The notes: generated by a model not told the origin, from the sequence alone. 64,000 nucleotides of DNA from Streptomyces sp. ISL-96 (GCF_018614035.1 NZ_JAGGPA010000041.1:62001-126000); one strand, 5' to 3'; shown: positions 17,288 through 25,542, counted from the first letter of the stretch. Numbers and translations are program-made.

Positions 17288-17554
17288 CTACTCGGTCGGA
17301 GGGGCTATCGGCCGCAGCTTCAGCCAGATCAGGAAGAAGAGCCCAAGGGCCAGCATGGCCAGCCCCGTCCACAGGTTGATGTGGACCCCCTCCGCCTTCC
17401 TCAGGTCCGCCTCGGACGGGCTGATACCGGCGATCGTGACGATCACGCCGTACACGACGAACAGGCCGCCGATAATGCGGCGGATGTCGAAAAGGCGTGC
17501 CGCGGTCGCGGACTTGCGCTCCAGCTCGGAGACTTCGTGGTGCAGCTCAGACAT
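17288..17554 (-). CDS. Small two-helix membrane protein, partner of the sodium symporter
   Basis: An 88-aa protein with a soluble heptad-like N-terminus (MSELHHEVSELERKSATAARLFDIRR) and two hydrophobic segments (IIGGLFVVYGVIVTIAGI and LWTGLAMLALGLFFLIWL). The ATG at 17554 has GGAGG at good spacing and lies 14 bases downstream of the symporter stop, so it is the second gene of that operon. Its constant position behind a solute:sodium symporter resembles small accessory subunits of SSS transporters, for example DUF485-type helpers, though it is not obviously of that family. A role in assembly or activity of the symporter is inference. Confidence 0.8.
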   Translation of the reverse strand: MSELHHEVSELERKSATAARLFDIRRIIGGLFVVYGVIVTIAGISPSEADLRKAEGVHINLWTGLAMLALGLFFLIWLKLRPIAPPTE

Positions 17555-17568
17555 GTTCTGGCCTCCGG

Positions 17569-19239
17569 TCAGAAGGAGTAGGGGACATAGCAGAGGGCGG
17601 CGATGACGATCGCGCCCCAGCCGAGCAGAGCGGGCTTGCGATACCACGCGTCGTCGCCCTCACCCGGCGGCTCCTCCAGCCCCGGCGAGCGCGTCCCGTA
17701 CACCAGCCCCGCCAGCTCCGCCTCCGGCTTCGGCGCGGTGAAGAGGGTGACGACGGCCATGACCACCGCACCGGCGACGAACCCGACGATCGCGGAGACG
17801 AAGTTGGCGCCCTGGTCGGTCGGGATGTCGATGATCCCCTCCTTGTAGATCCAGAAGTAATTGACCATCGCGGCGCCGGTGCCCGCGACCAGGCCCCAGA
17901 CACCGGACTTCATCGAGGCACGCTTCCAGAACATGCCGATGATGAAGACCACGAACATCGGGACGTTGAAGAAGGAGAAGAGCGTCTGGAGGTAGCTCAT
18001 GATGTTGGAGAAGCTGGACGCGATGAAGGCCGTGCCGATGGACGCCAGCACGCCGATCGCCGTGATCAGCCGGCCGAAGCGCAGGTAGTACGCGTCCTCA
18101 CGCCCCGGCTTTACGTACTTCGCCCAGATGTCGCTGGTGAAGACGGTGTTGAACGACGACACGTTGGCCGCCATACCCGCCATGAAGGCCGCCAGCAGAC
18201 CCGTCACCGCGATGCCCAGCACACCGTTCGGCAGCAACTCCTGCATCAGCAGCGGGATCGCGTCGTTGTACGTCAGGTCCGAGCCGGCGGTGCCGATCTT
18301 CGGTACGAGTACGGCGGCGACCAGGCCCGGGATCATCACCAGGAACACGATGAAGATCTTGGGGAAGGCGGCGATCAGCGGAGTGCGCTTCGCGGCGGAG
18401 AGGTTCTTCGCGGACAGCGCCCGCTGCACCTCGGCGAAGTTGGTGGTCCAGTAGCCGAAGGAGAGCACGAAGCCGAGGCCCAGGATGATGGTGAGCCAGT
18501 TCGCGCCGAGCGGGTTGGCGTCACCTATGCCCGTACCGCCCCAGGCGGTGAGGAAGTTGTCGCCGTGACTGGCCTGAAGTGAGCCGGTCAGGCCGTCCCA
18601 GCCGCCGACCCGCTTCAGGCCGAGGATGGTGAGCGGGATCAGCGCGGCGAGGATCACGAAGAACTGCAGCACCTCGTTGTAGATCGCCGAGGAGAGGCCG
18701 CCGACCGTGATGTAGGCCAGCACGAAGAAGCCCGCCACGACGATCGACACCCACTGCGGCCAGCCGAGCAGCGCCTCGACGACGATCGACAGGGCGTAGA
18801 GGTTCACGCCCGCGATGAGGATGGCGGCGAAGGCGAAGAGGACCGAGCTCAGCAGGTGCGCGGACTTGTCGAAGCGCTGGAGCAGGAACTCGGGGACCGA
18901 GCGGACCTTGGAGCCGTAGTAGAACGGCATCATCACCAGGCCGAGGAAGACCATGGCCGGGATGGCGCCGATCCAGTACCAGTGGACGACAGCGACGCCG
19001 TACTGCGCGCCGGTGGCGGCCATGCCGAGGATCTCGGTGGCGCCGAGATTCGCGGCGACGAACGCCAGGCCGGTGACCCAGGCCGGCAGTGACCGGCCCG
19101 AGAGGAAGAAGTCGAGGCTGGTCTTCACGCTGGCCCGGGCGGCGAATCCGATGCCGAGGACCACGGCGAAGTAGATCGCCAGAATCGTGTAGTCGAGCCC
19201 GTTGGTGGGGAGCCGTAGCCCTTCGGCCAGGTAGTGCAT
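17569..19239 (-). CDS. Sodium:solute symporter (SSS family), probable sugar/galactose importer
   Basis: A 556-aa protein with about 14 transmembrane helices of the LeuT-like SSS fold. Family marks include the N-terminal DYTILAIYFAVVLGIGFAA helix, GRSLPAWVTGLAFVAANLGATE with the sodium-site residues, the GGLSSAIYNEVLQFF segment, and MAGMAANVSSFNTVFTSDIW. It imports a small solute with sodium ions. Divergence from galTEK with a shared 214-bp control region argues for galactose as substrate, as known for the gal region of other streptomycetes; SSS members for other sugars cannot be excluded. The small two-helix gene follows it. Confidence 0.88.
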   Translation of the reverse strand: MHYLAEGLRLPTNGLDYTILAIYFAVVLGIGFAARASVKTSLDFFLSGRSLPAWVTGLAFVAANLGATEILGMAATGAQYGVAVVHWYWIGAIPAMVFLGLVMMPFYYGSKVRSVPEFLLQRFDKSAHLLSSVLFAFAAILIAGVNLYALSIVVEALLGWPQWVSIVVAGFFVLAYITVGGLSSAIYNEVLQFFVILAALIPLTILGLKRVGGWDGLTGSLQASHGDNFLTAWGGTGIGDANPLGANWLTIILGLGFVLSFGYWTTNFAEVQRALSAKNLSAAKRTPLIAAFPKIFIVFLVMIPGLVAAVLVPKIGTAGSDLTYNDAIPLLMQELLPNGVLGIAVTGLLAAFMAGMAANVSSFNTVFTSDIWAKYVKPGREDAYYLRFGRLITAIGVLASIGTAFIASSFSNIMSYLQTLFSFFNVPMFVVFIIGMFWKRASMKSGVWGLVAGTGAAMVNYFWIYKEGIIDIPTDQGANFVSAIVGFVAGAVVMAVVTLFTAPKPEAELAGLVYGTRSPGLEEPPGEGDDAWYRKPALLGWGAIVIAALCYVPYSF

Positions 19240-19313
19240 GGAGACCTGCTTCGTCTTCGTCGAGCGAACGGACCAGACGGAACCTACGCCTCCACATAGC
19301 GGAACTGAAGACT

Positions 19314-19412
19314 TTTGTTGGTGTTCTTTGTTTGATTGTGATGCGGGAGTCGGTCGGGAGGCGGCGGCCCGGCAGTGTTGACTCCGATGTTTGGCCGTGG
19401 TTTGTTGTGTTC
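19314..19412. promoter_or_regulatory. Divergent gal control region with a repeated TTTGTTG-TGTTC element
   Basis: TTTGTTGGTGTTC (19314-19326) recurs as TTTGTTGTGTTC (19401-19412), 87 bases apart, between the symporter and galT. The region is rich in TTTG, TGTT and TTGATTGTGATG words, clearly T-rich for this genome. A TTGACT at 19378 with a poor TTTGTT hexamer 17 bases on could be a galT promoter. The repeated words suit a direct-repeat operator for a sugar-responsive repressor (inference). Confidence 0.45.
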
Positions 19413-19453
19413 GGTTATGTTGTTCCGTGGTGGGTGTGATGAGGAGCCTGCGT

Positions 19454-20488
19454 GTGAAGAAGACGTCGACCCGGCTGGCCGACGGCCGGGAGCTGCTCTA
19501 CTACGACTCCCGCGACGACGCCGTACGCGATGCCGCCGACCCGCGGCCCCTCGAACCCGTCGCGACCACCTCGCAGATCCGCCGCGACCCGCTCCTCGGC
19601 GACTTTGTCGCCATCGCCTCGCACCGCCAGGCCCGCACCTACCACCCGCCCGCCGACGAGTGCCCGCTCTGCCCGTCGCGCGACGGCCGGCACAGCGAGA
19701 TCCCGGCCGCCGCCTACGACGTAGCCGTCTTCGAGAACCGCTTCCCGTCACTGGCCGGAGACGCCGGGCGCTGCGAGGTCGTCTGCTTCACCTCCGACCA
19801 CGACGCGTCCTTCGCCGACCTGAACGAGGAGCAGGCCGGCCTCGTCCTGGAGGCCTGGACCGACAGGACGGCGGAGCTCGCCGAGCTCCCCGGCGTGCGG
19901 CAGGTGTTCTGTTTCGAGAACCGGGGCGCGGAGATCGGCGTAACCCTCGGTCATCCGCACGGCCAGATCTACGCCTATCCCTTCGTCACCCCCCGCACGG
20001 AGCTGATGCTGCGCTCGGCGGCCACGCACCTGGCGGAGACCGGGCGGAACCTCTTCGACGACGTCGTGGAGCGCGAGCGCGCCGAGGGGATGCGGGTGGT
20101 GCTGGAGGGCGAGCACTGGGTGGCCTTCGTACCGTACGCCGCGCACTGGCCGTACGAGGTGCACCTCTACCCGAAGCGGCGCGCGGCCGACCTGCGGGGG
20201 CTCGACGACGACGCGCGCACAGAATTCCCGCAGATCTACCTGGAACTACTGCGTCGCTTCGACCGGATCTTCGGCCCCGGTGAGCCGCCCACGCCGTACA
20301 TCTCCGCCTGGCACCAGGCACCGTTCGGCGCCCCCGACTTCGCGCTGCACCTCGAGCTTTTCACCATCCGACGCACTTCGGGCAAGCTGAAGTTTCTCGC
20401 GGGTTCCGAATCCGGCATGAATGTGTTCATCAACGATGTGCCGCCGGAGACCGCGGCAGCGAGACTGCGAGAGGTAGCGAGCGAGTGA
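19454..20488 (+). CDS. galT: Galactose-1-phosphate uridylyltransferase GalT
   Basis: Leloir-pathway enzyme that exchanges UMP between UDP-glucose and galactose-1-phosphate. The catalytic HPHGQ motif is at residues 167-171 (nucleophile His169), and a CPLC pair near residue 58 is in position for the structural metal site. The GTG at 19454 is chosen because GAGGAG ends 7 nt before it; the open frame extends 63 bases upstream without homology. 344 aa, normal for the family. The last codons overlap galE (GTGA at 20485-20488), so galT, galE and galK form one coupled operon. Confidence 0.95.
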   Translation: MKKTSTRLADGRELLYYDSRDDAVRDAADPRPLEPVATTSQIRRDPLLGDFVAIASHRQARTYHPPADECPLCPSRDGRHSEIPAAAYDVAVFENRFPSLAGDAGRCEVVCFTSDHDASFADLNEEQAGLVLEAWTDRTAELAELPGVRQVFCFENRGAEIGVTLGHPHGQIYAYPFVTPRTELMLRSAATHLAETGRNLFDDVVERERAEGMRVVLEGEHWVAFVPYAAHWPYEVHLYPKRRAADLRGLDDDARTEFPQIYLELLRRFDRIFGPGEPPTPYISAWHQAPFGAPDFALHLELFTIRRTSGKLKFLAGSESGMNVFINDVPPETAAARLREVASE

Positions 20489-21459
20489 AGCAGCAGCAGA
20501 AGTACCTGGTCACTGGTGGTGCGGGATACGTCGGCAGCGTGGTCGCGGCCCATCTCCTGGAGGACGGCCACGAGGTGACCGTCCTCGACGACCTCTCCAC
20601 CGGCTTCCGCGAGGGCGTCCCGGCCGGCGCGACCTTCATCGAGGGCCGCATCCAGGACGCGGACCGCTGGCTGGATTCCTCGTACGACGGCGTACTGCAC
20701 TTCGCCGCGTTCTCGCAGGTCGGCGAGTCCGTCCTCGACCCCGAGAAGTACTGGACGAACAACGTCGGCGGGACGATGGCGCTGCTCGCCGCGATGCGGG
20801 GCGCAGGCGTGCGGAAGCTGGTCTTCTCCTCGACCGCGGCGACGTACGGCGAGCCGGTCTCCACACCCATCACCGAGGCGGCGCCGACCGCGCCGACCAA
20901 TCCGTACGGCGCCTCCAAGCTCGCCGTCGACCACATGATCAGCGGCGAGAGCGCCGCGCACGGCCTGGCGGCGGTCTCCCTGCGCTACTTCAACGTGGCC
21001 GGCGCGTATGGCACGTACGGGGAGCGGCACGACCCCGAATCCCACCTCATCCCCCTCGTCCTCCAGGTCGCGCAGGGCCGGCGCGAGTCGATCGCCGTGT
21101 ACGGCGACGACTACCCGACCCCCGACGGCACCTGCGTCCGCGACTACATTCACGTCGCCGACCTCGCCGAGGCGCACCTGCTGGCCCTGGGGGCGGCCGA
21201 GCCGGGCGCCCACCTGATCTGCAACCTCGGCAACGGCAACGGTTTCTCGGTGCGTGAGGTCGTGGAGACCGTACGCAAGGTCACGGGGCACCCCATCCCC
21301 GAGACTCCCGCGCCGCGCCGGGCCGGCGACCCGGCGGTGCTGGTCGCGTCCGCCGACGCGGCGCGCGAAAAGCTCGGCTGGAAGCCGTCCCGCGCGGATC
21401 TCGCGGGCATCGTCGCGGACGCGTGGGCGTTTGCCCGCCGGGAGGAGAAGGACGTATGA
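20485..21459 (+). CDS. galE: UDP-glucose 4-epimerase GalE
   Basis: Short-chain dehydrogenase-fold enzyme interconverting UDP-galactose and UDP-glucose with tightly bound NAD. Seen: the GGAGYVG dinucleotide loop at the N-terminus, the SST catalytic serine region (FSSTAATYGEP), YGASK (Tyr141, Lys145) and RYFNVAGA. 324 aa is within the family range. The GTG start overlaps the galT stop, and its own stop overlaps the galK start (ATGA). The epimerase also supplies UDP-galactose for polymers, so it may matter even without galactose. Confidence 0.96.
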   Translation: MKQQQKYLVTGGAGYVGSVVAAHLLEDGHEVTVLDDLSTGFREGVPAGATFIEGRIQDADRWLDSSYDGVLHFAAFSQVGESVLDPEKYWTNNVGGTMALLAAMRGAGVRKLVFSSTAATYGEPVSTPITEAAPTAPTNPYGASKLAVDHMISGESAAHGLAAVSLRYFNVAGAYGTYGERHDPESHLIPLVLQVAQGRRESIAVYGDDYPTPDGTCVRDYIHVADLAEAHLLALGAAEPGAHLICNLGNGNGFSVREVVETVRKVTGHPIPETPAPRRAGDPAVLVASADAAREKLGWKPSRADLAGIVADAWAFARREEKDV

Positions 21460-22610
21460 CCGACGCCGTCATCAAGGGCTTCACCGAGCTGTACGGCGCC
21501 GAGCCCGACGGGGTGTGGGCGGCCCCAGGCCGGGTCAACCTCATCGGCGAGTACACCGACTTCAACGACGGCTTCGTGATGCCGCTCGCCCTGCCGCACA
21601 CGGCGGTCGCGGCGGTCACGCGCCGCGACGACGGCGTGCTGCGCCTGCACTCGGCGGACGCCGACGGCGGCATCGTCCAGCTGCGCGCCGACGAACTCGC
21701 GCCGCTCGGCAGTGGCAGCGGCGGATGGGCGGCGTACCCGGCGGGGGTCGTGTGGGCGCTGCGGGAAGCGGGCCACGCGGTCGGCGGCGCCGACATCCAC
21801 CTGACGTCGACGGTGCCGACGGGCGCCGGTCTCTCGTCGTCCGCCGCGCTGGAGGTCGTCACGGCGCTGGCCCTGAACGACCTGTACGAGCTGGGGCTTT
21901 CCGGCGCCGAGCTGGCGGTGGTCGCCCAGCGCGCCGAGAACGCCTTCGTCGGGGTGCCCTGCGGGATCATGGACCAGACGGCGGCGGCCTGCTGCACGGA
22001 GGGCCACGCGCTGCACCTGGACACGCGCGACCTCACGCGCCGCCAGGTCCCGTTCGACCTGGCCGCCCACGGACTGGAACTGCTGGTCGTCGACACGCGC
22101 GTCAAGCACGCGCTGGGCGACGGGGCGTACGCCGAGCGGCGCGAGGGATGCGAGGCGGGCGCGCGGGCGCTGGGCGTGACGGCGCTGCGGGATGTTCCGT
22201 ACGCCGGTCTGCGGGCGGCGCTGGAGTCTCTGGGCGACGAGCGGATACGCCGCTACGTACGCCACGTGGTGTCCGAGAACCACCGCGTGGAGCAGGTGAT
22301 CGGCCTCCTGGACGCGTCGGATCCGCGAGCGGTGGGCCCGCTCCTGACGGAGGGGCATGTCTCGCTCCGCGACGACCTCCGCGTCTCGTGCGCCGAACTC
22401 GACCTGGTGGTCGAGTCCGCCAACGCGGCGGGGGCGCTGGGGGCGCGGATGACGGGGGGCGGGTTCGGTGGCTCGGCGATCGTCCTGGTGGAGTCGTCGG
22501 CGTCGGACACCGTCACGAAGTCGGTCGAGACGGCTTTCGCGGCGACCTCCCGTACGGCGCCCCGCATCTTCCGGGCCATCCCGGCGCAGGGAGCCCACCG
22601 CGTCGCGTGA
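21456..22610 (+). CDS. galK: Galactokinase GalK
   Basis: GHMP kinase that phosphorylates galactose at C1 to feed GalT. All three family motifs are present: the galactokinase signature GRVNLIGEYTDFNDG, the ATP loop PTGAGLSSSAALEVV and the C-terminal GGGFGGSAIVLV. Start at ATG 21456, overlapping the galE stop, with GGGAGGAGAAGG ahead of it inside galE. 384 aa. Last gene of the operon; a 366-base gap follows. Confidence 0.96.
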   Translation: MTDAVIKGFTELYGAEPDGVWAAPGRVNLIGEYTDFNDGFVMPLALPHTAVAAVTRRDDGVLRLHSADADGGIVQLRADELAPLGSGSGGWAAYPAGVVWALREAGHAVGGADIHLTSTVPTGAGLSSSAALEVVTALALNDLYELGLSGAELAVVAQRAENAFVGVPCGIMDQTAAACCTEGHALHLDTRDLTRRQVPFDLAAHGLELLVVDTRVKHALGDGAYAERREGCEAGARALGVTALRDVPYAGLRAALESLGDERIRRYVRHVVSENHRVEQVIGLLDASDPRAVGPLLTEGHVSLRDDLRVSCAELDLVVESANAAGALGARMTGGGFGGSAIVLVESSASDTVTKSVETAFAATSRTAPRIFRAIPAQGAHRVA

Positions 22611-22976
22611 CGGCTCTCCGGCACTGTCAGGCCTCGCGGACCCGCGGTGCCGTTGTTGGTCGAGTTCTGTCGTCTTCTGTCTCGAGAAGGAACAGGAGGC
22701 ACAGCAGAAACACACCGGCCAATCAGTTCTGCGAATTGCCTTCCGCTTGCCGCCCCCGCCCGTACGCTGAAGAAGAGCGCCGGTGGGGGCCGGTGCTTGA
22801 TCAGGGGGCGAGACAGTCGGGTACGTCGCCCGGGGTGGTCAGTGGTCAGTGTTCGGTACACGGCGGCGGCCGTGCGTCCGACGTGACGTGCACCTTCCTC
22901 CGGGCGTCGTACCCGCAGGCGGTTTCGCCTCCCCGGGGGGGCCCAGGGGGACATCCCGGCACAACGCGGCAGCGGC
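22611..22976. other. Intergenic gap after galK
   Basis: No convincing gene was found. It must hold the galK transcript end and the promoter of the LuxR gene, but I see no strong terminator stem. The central part (about 22660-22740) is less GC-rich than its surroundings, with AGAAGGAACAGGAGGCACAG; the part nearest the LuxR gene has a C/G run (CCCCGGGGGGGCCCAGGGGG). Confidence 0.5.
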
Positions 22977-23831
22977 ATGGGGGTGTCTGTGGTTCGGATC
23001 CGGGTACTGGTGGTGGACGATCACCGCATTTTCGCCGAGTCGCTCGCCGCGGCCCTCGCCGCCGAGCCGGACGTCGATGTCTGCGCGGCAGGCAGCGGCC
23101 CGGCCGCGCTGCGTTCCCTGGAGCGGGGGGCGGCGGAAGGCCGCCGATTCGATGTCATGCTCGTCGACGCCGACCTCGGCACCACCGCGGTGCCGCCCGC
23201 CCGCGCGGTCCGCGTGCCGGAGCCGGGCGAGGACGGTCCGGTGGACGGTATCTCGCTGGTGGCGGGCGTCCGGTCCGGGCAGTTGACCGTACGCTCGGTC
23301 GTCCTCGCCGAGAAGGACGATCCGCGCCGCGCCGCCCTCGCGCTGCAGGCCGGGGCCGCGGGCTGGGTCGCCAAGGACTGCTCGCTGCAACGCCTGCTGG
23401 CCGTCATCCGCGGCGTACTGCGCGACGAAACGCACCTGCCGCCGGCGCTTCTCACGGGCGTACTGCGCGAGTTGACCGCGGCTCGCAAGCACCGCACCGA
23501 CAGTGAGCGGCTCGTCGAGTCCCTCACCCCGCGTGAGCGGGAGGTGCTGCGGTGCATGGTGGCGGGGCTGGGCCGCAAGGCCGTGGCCGAGCGGCTCTTC
23601 CTCTCCCCGCACACCGTCCGTACGCACATGCAGAACGTGCTGGGGAAGCTGGGCGTGCACTCCACGCTCGCCGCCGTCGCGCTCGCGCGCCGCGCCGGGG
23701 TCGGGCCGGTGGACCTGGGGCCGGTGGGTCTGGGACCGGTGGATCCGGGGCCGGTGGTCCCGGGACCCGTGGAGCCGGGATCCGTGGGCCTAGCCCGGGA
23801 TGTTGTCGAACGGGGCGGTCAACCGGCGTAG
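22977..23831 (+). CDS. LuxR-family response regulator with C-terminal pentapeptide repeat tail
   Basis: Receiver (residues 1-135) with acidic pair DD at 14-15, phosphoacceptor Asp64 in VMLVDADLG, and an insertion rich in Pro and Glu (PPARAVRVPEPGEDGPVDG). The HTH follows (LTPREREVLRCMVAGLGRKAVAERLFLSPHTVRTHMQNVLGKLGV in segments), an intact NarL/FixJ DNA-binding domain. The last 50 residues are unusual: six tandem GPV-x-x pentapeptides (from 23703), after which the frame runs 42 bases into the convergent marR gene. No histidine kinase gene adjoins, so it is an orphan regulator. The ATG at 22977 is chosen; a GTG four codons later is possible. Confidence 0.87.
   Translation: MGVSVVRIRVLVVDDHRIFAESLAAALAAEPDVDVCAAGSGPAALRSLERGAAEGRRFDVMLVDADLGTTAVPPARAVRVPEPGEDGPVDGISLVAGVRSGQLTVRSVVLAEKDDPRRAALALQAGAAGWVAKDCSLQRLLAVIRGVLRDETHLPPALLTGVLRELTAARKHRTDSERLVESLTPREREVLRCMVAGLGRKAVAERLFLSPHTVRTHMQNVLGKLGVHSTLAAVALARRAGVGPVDLGPVGLGPVDPGPVVPGPVEPGSVGLARDVVERGGQPA
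23703..23792 (+). repeat. Six-copy 15-nt tandem repeat coding GPV-x-x
   Basis: Six in-register 15-base units, the first GGGCCGGTGGACCTG, encode GPVDL, GPVGL, GPVDP, GPVVP, GPVEP and GSVGL at the C-terminus of the LuxR protein. Units differ mainly at codons 4 and 5. Confidence 0.9.
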
Positions 23832-24287
23832 CAGCCCGGCCAGTTCGCCGCGTTGCGCGCGCGAGAGTTCGGCGAGGATGGCCCGCTCCTGCGCGAGCAG
23901 CCCCGCGAGCGCCTGGTCGGCCCGGTCGCGGCCCTCGGCGGTGAGCCGCACGAGGACGCCGCGGCGGTCGCTGGGATCGGGCAGCCGTTCGACCAGGCCC
24001 TTCTTGGCGAGCCGGTCGATGCGGTTGGTCATGGTGCCGGAGGTGACCAGGGTCTGGGTCAGCAGCTGGCCCGGCGAGAGCTGGTACGGGTCGCCGGCGC
24101 GCCGCAGCGACGTCAGTACGTCGAACTCCCACGGCTCCAGCTGATGCTCGGAGAAGGCTATGCGCCGGGCGCGGTCGAGGTGGCGGGCCAGCCTGGAGAC
24201 GCGGCTGAGGACCTCGAGTGGTTCCACGTCGAGGTCGGGGCGCTCGCGGCGCCATGCAGCGACCAGTCGGTCGACCTCGTCCTCCAT
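23790..24287 (-). CDS. tamR: MarR-family regulator, TamR-like
   Basis: A 165-aa winged-helix dimeric repressor. The helical N-terminus (DEVDRLVAAWRRERPDLD), the recognition region SPGQLLTQTLVTSGTMTNRIDRLAKKGLVERL and the wing with DRRGVLVRLTAEG are typical. It diverges from the trans-aconitate methyltransferase gene, the arrangement described for Streptomyces TamR, which senses trans-aconitate and related citrate-cycle acids and controls tam (established for S. coelicolor). Candidate operators lie in the gap. The final 14 codons overlap the 3' end of the convergent luxR gene by 42 bases, which is unusual. The symbol is given from family and context, not from a measured ligand. Confidence 0.85.
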   Translation of the reverse strand: MEDEVDRLVAAWRRERPDLDVEPLEVLSRVSRLARHLDRARRIAFSEHQLEPWEFDVLTSLRRAGDPYQLSPGQLLTQTLVTSGTMTNRIDRLAKKGLVERLPDPSDRRGVLVRLTAEGRDRADQALAGLLAQERAILAELSRAQRGELAGLLRRLTAPFDNIPG

Positions 24288-24305
24288 GGCGATCAGTGTA
24301 GTTGG

Positions 24306-24351
24306 TCTGTCGACATGAAGTCTCTTGGCGTAGAGAATCTTGATGTCGAGA
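24306..24351. promoter_or_regulatory. Two candidate TamR/MarR operators
   Basis: ATCTTGATGTCGAGA (24337-24351) is a near-palindrome of the CTTGA-NN-TCGAG type, and TCTGTCGACATGAAGT (24306-24321) is a second, inverted and degraded copy. They occupy most of the gap between the divergent marR and tam genes, as expected for an autorepressor that also controls tam. Confidence 0.65.
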
Positions 24352-24375
24352 GGGCTGGGTGGTCAAGCTGCGTAC

Positions 24376-25191
24376 ATGACGGTACGCCCCCCGATCTGGG
24401 ACCCGCAGCAGTACCTCCGGCACGCGGGCCACCGCATCCGGCCCTTCCTCGACCTCCTCGCCCGCGTCGACGCCCCCGCGCCCGCCCGCATCGCCGACCT
24501 CGGCTGCGGCGCCGGCAACGTGACCGCGCTGCTGGCGGACCGCTGGCCCGCCGCCCGCATCACGGGTTACGACAATTCCCCGCAGATGCTGGAGCGGGCC
24601 GCGCGGCACGCGGGGCCGCTCCTCGACTTCGTCCACGCCGATGCCGCGACCTGGGCGCCCGAGGAGGCGACGTACGACCTGATCGTCTCCAACGCGCTCC
24701 TCCAGTGGGTTCCGGACCACGCCGACCGCTTCCCGGCCTGGCTGGACGCACTCACCCCCGGCGGCACCTTCGCCTTCCAGGTGCCGGGCAACTTCACGGC
24801 CCCCAGCCACACGATCCTGGCCGCCCTGCGCGATTCCCCGCGCTGGCGCGGACGGCTGGGCGGCGCGGGTGGGCGGGCGGCGGTGGCGGCGGTCCTCGAA
24901 CCGGGCGACTACCTCACCCGCCTCACGGCGCTGGGCTGCGAGGCCGACGTATGGGAGACGACGTACCTTCACGTCCTCCATGGCGAGGACCCGGTCCTGG
25001 ACTGGGTGAAGGGCACAGCCCTGCGGCCGGTCCTGACCGCCCTCGCGGACGATCCGGAGGCGAGGGAAGCCTTTGTCGCGGAGTACGCCGAGGCCTTGCG
25101 TGGTGCGTATCCGGCGGGACCGCACGGGACGGTCTTTCCGTTCCGGCGCATCTTCGCGGTCGCACGGAAGGGCGGAGGGAAGGCCGTTTGA
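24376..25191 (+). CDS. tam: Trans-aconitate 2-methyltransferase
   Basis: SAM-dependent enzyme that methyl-esterifies trans-aconitate, relieving inhibition of aconitase. The Rossmann motif ADLGCGAGN, the acidic end of the second strand (GYDNSPQML), the substrate-region QWVPDH, and the FPFRRIFAVAR C-terminus agree with bacterial Tam. The opening WDPQQYLRH is a Tam signature. The ATG at 24376 is used (271 aa); upstream in-frame TTG/ATG codons lie within the predicted operator. Divergent from the tamR-like gene. Confidence 0.93.
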   Translation: MTVRPPIWDPQQYLRHAGHRIRPFLDLLARVDAPAPARIADLGCGAGNVTALLADRWPAARITGYDNSPQMLERAARHAGPLLDFVHADAATWAPEEATYDLIVSNALLQWVPDHADRFPAWLDALTPGGTFAFQVPGNFTAPSHTILAALRDSPRWRGRLGGAGGRAAVAAVLEPGDYLTRLTALGCEADVWETTYLHVLHGEDPVLDWVKGTALRPVLTALADDPEAREAFVAEYAEALRGAYPAGPHGTVFPFRRIFAVARKGGGKAV

Positions 25192-25192
25192 G

Positions 25193-25207
25193 CTGACCTT
25201 TGGTCAG
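25193..25207. terminator. Small hairpin just after tam
   Basis: CTGACC-TTT-GGTCAG forms a perfect 6-bp stem immediately behind the tam stop codon. It is small for a terminator and could instead be an operator for the next operon. Confidence 0.35.
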
Positions 25208-25291
25208 GGAGGTGCAGCTGTTACGTCGTCAACAAAGAGGCGGATTTCTCTCGGATTTCCCGTCGGACCCGCGCCCGTTATCTCCCGTTTG

Positions 25292-25322
25292 CAACCAATT
25301 GGGGCCCATGCAACGCTGGTTG
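25292..25322. promoter_or_regulatory. Inverted repeat upstream of the 63-aa peptide gene
   Basis: CAACCA (25292-25297) and TGGTTG (25317-25322) face each other across 19 bases, about 30 bases before the peptide start, in a stretch less GC-rich than average. It may be an operator or a 5'-leader stem. No other candidate promoter element stood out in this gap. Confidence 0.3.
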
Positions 25323-25350
25323 TTCAGCCGCTAGAAGAGGAGATGGTCCC

Positions 25351-25542
25351 ATGATCATGGACCGCACTTCCCCGGTCGAGACCGCGGCGCTGAGCGCCGA
25401 AGTAGAGGGGCTGCTGGATTCCACGGAGCCGGAGGGCGTCTTCCGCGACACGCGTGAGTGTGAGGGCTCCTTCCTGCTCGCAGCTTTGCTCCTCGGCTCA
25501 CCGCCGACCCCCCGCCCGAAGACGGACCCGAAGGCCCGTTGA
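25351..25542 (+). CDS. 63-aa peptide of unknown function, first gene of a five-gene operon
   Basis: A small protein with GAGGAG 8 nt before its ATG. It has an acidic, leader-like first half (ETAALSAEVEGLLDSTEPEG), one cysteine in RDTRECEGS, a short hydrophobic stretch (FLLAALLLG) and a Pro/Lys-rich tail (SPPTPRPKTDPKAR). It is too short to be an enzyme and the hydrophobic run is only nine residues, too short to span a membrane. The next gene's Shine-Dalgarno sequence begins on the base before the end of this stop codon. I do not recognise the family. A peptide substrate or signal for the neighbouring proteins is possible but unproven; there is no modification enzyme of a known RiPP class beside it. 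Confidence 0.6.
   Translation: MIMDRTSPVETAALSAEVEGLLDSTEPEGVFRDTRECEGSFLLAALLLGSPPTPRPKTDPKAR

Noticed and set aside
25292..25322. The CAACCA/TGGTTG inverted repeat as a riboswitch or leader stem of the peptide operon
   Set aside because: Only 6 bp and a 19-base loop with no extra pairs; too weak for more than a low-confidence operator note.
25351..25542. Calling the 63-aa peptide a lanthipeptide or lasso precursor
   Set aside because: It has one Cys, no typical core or leader motif, and no LanM, LanKC, B/C-protein or similar enzyme nearby.
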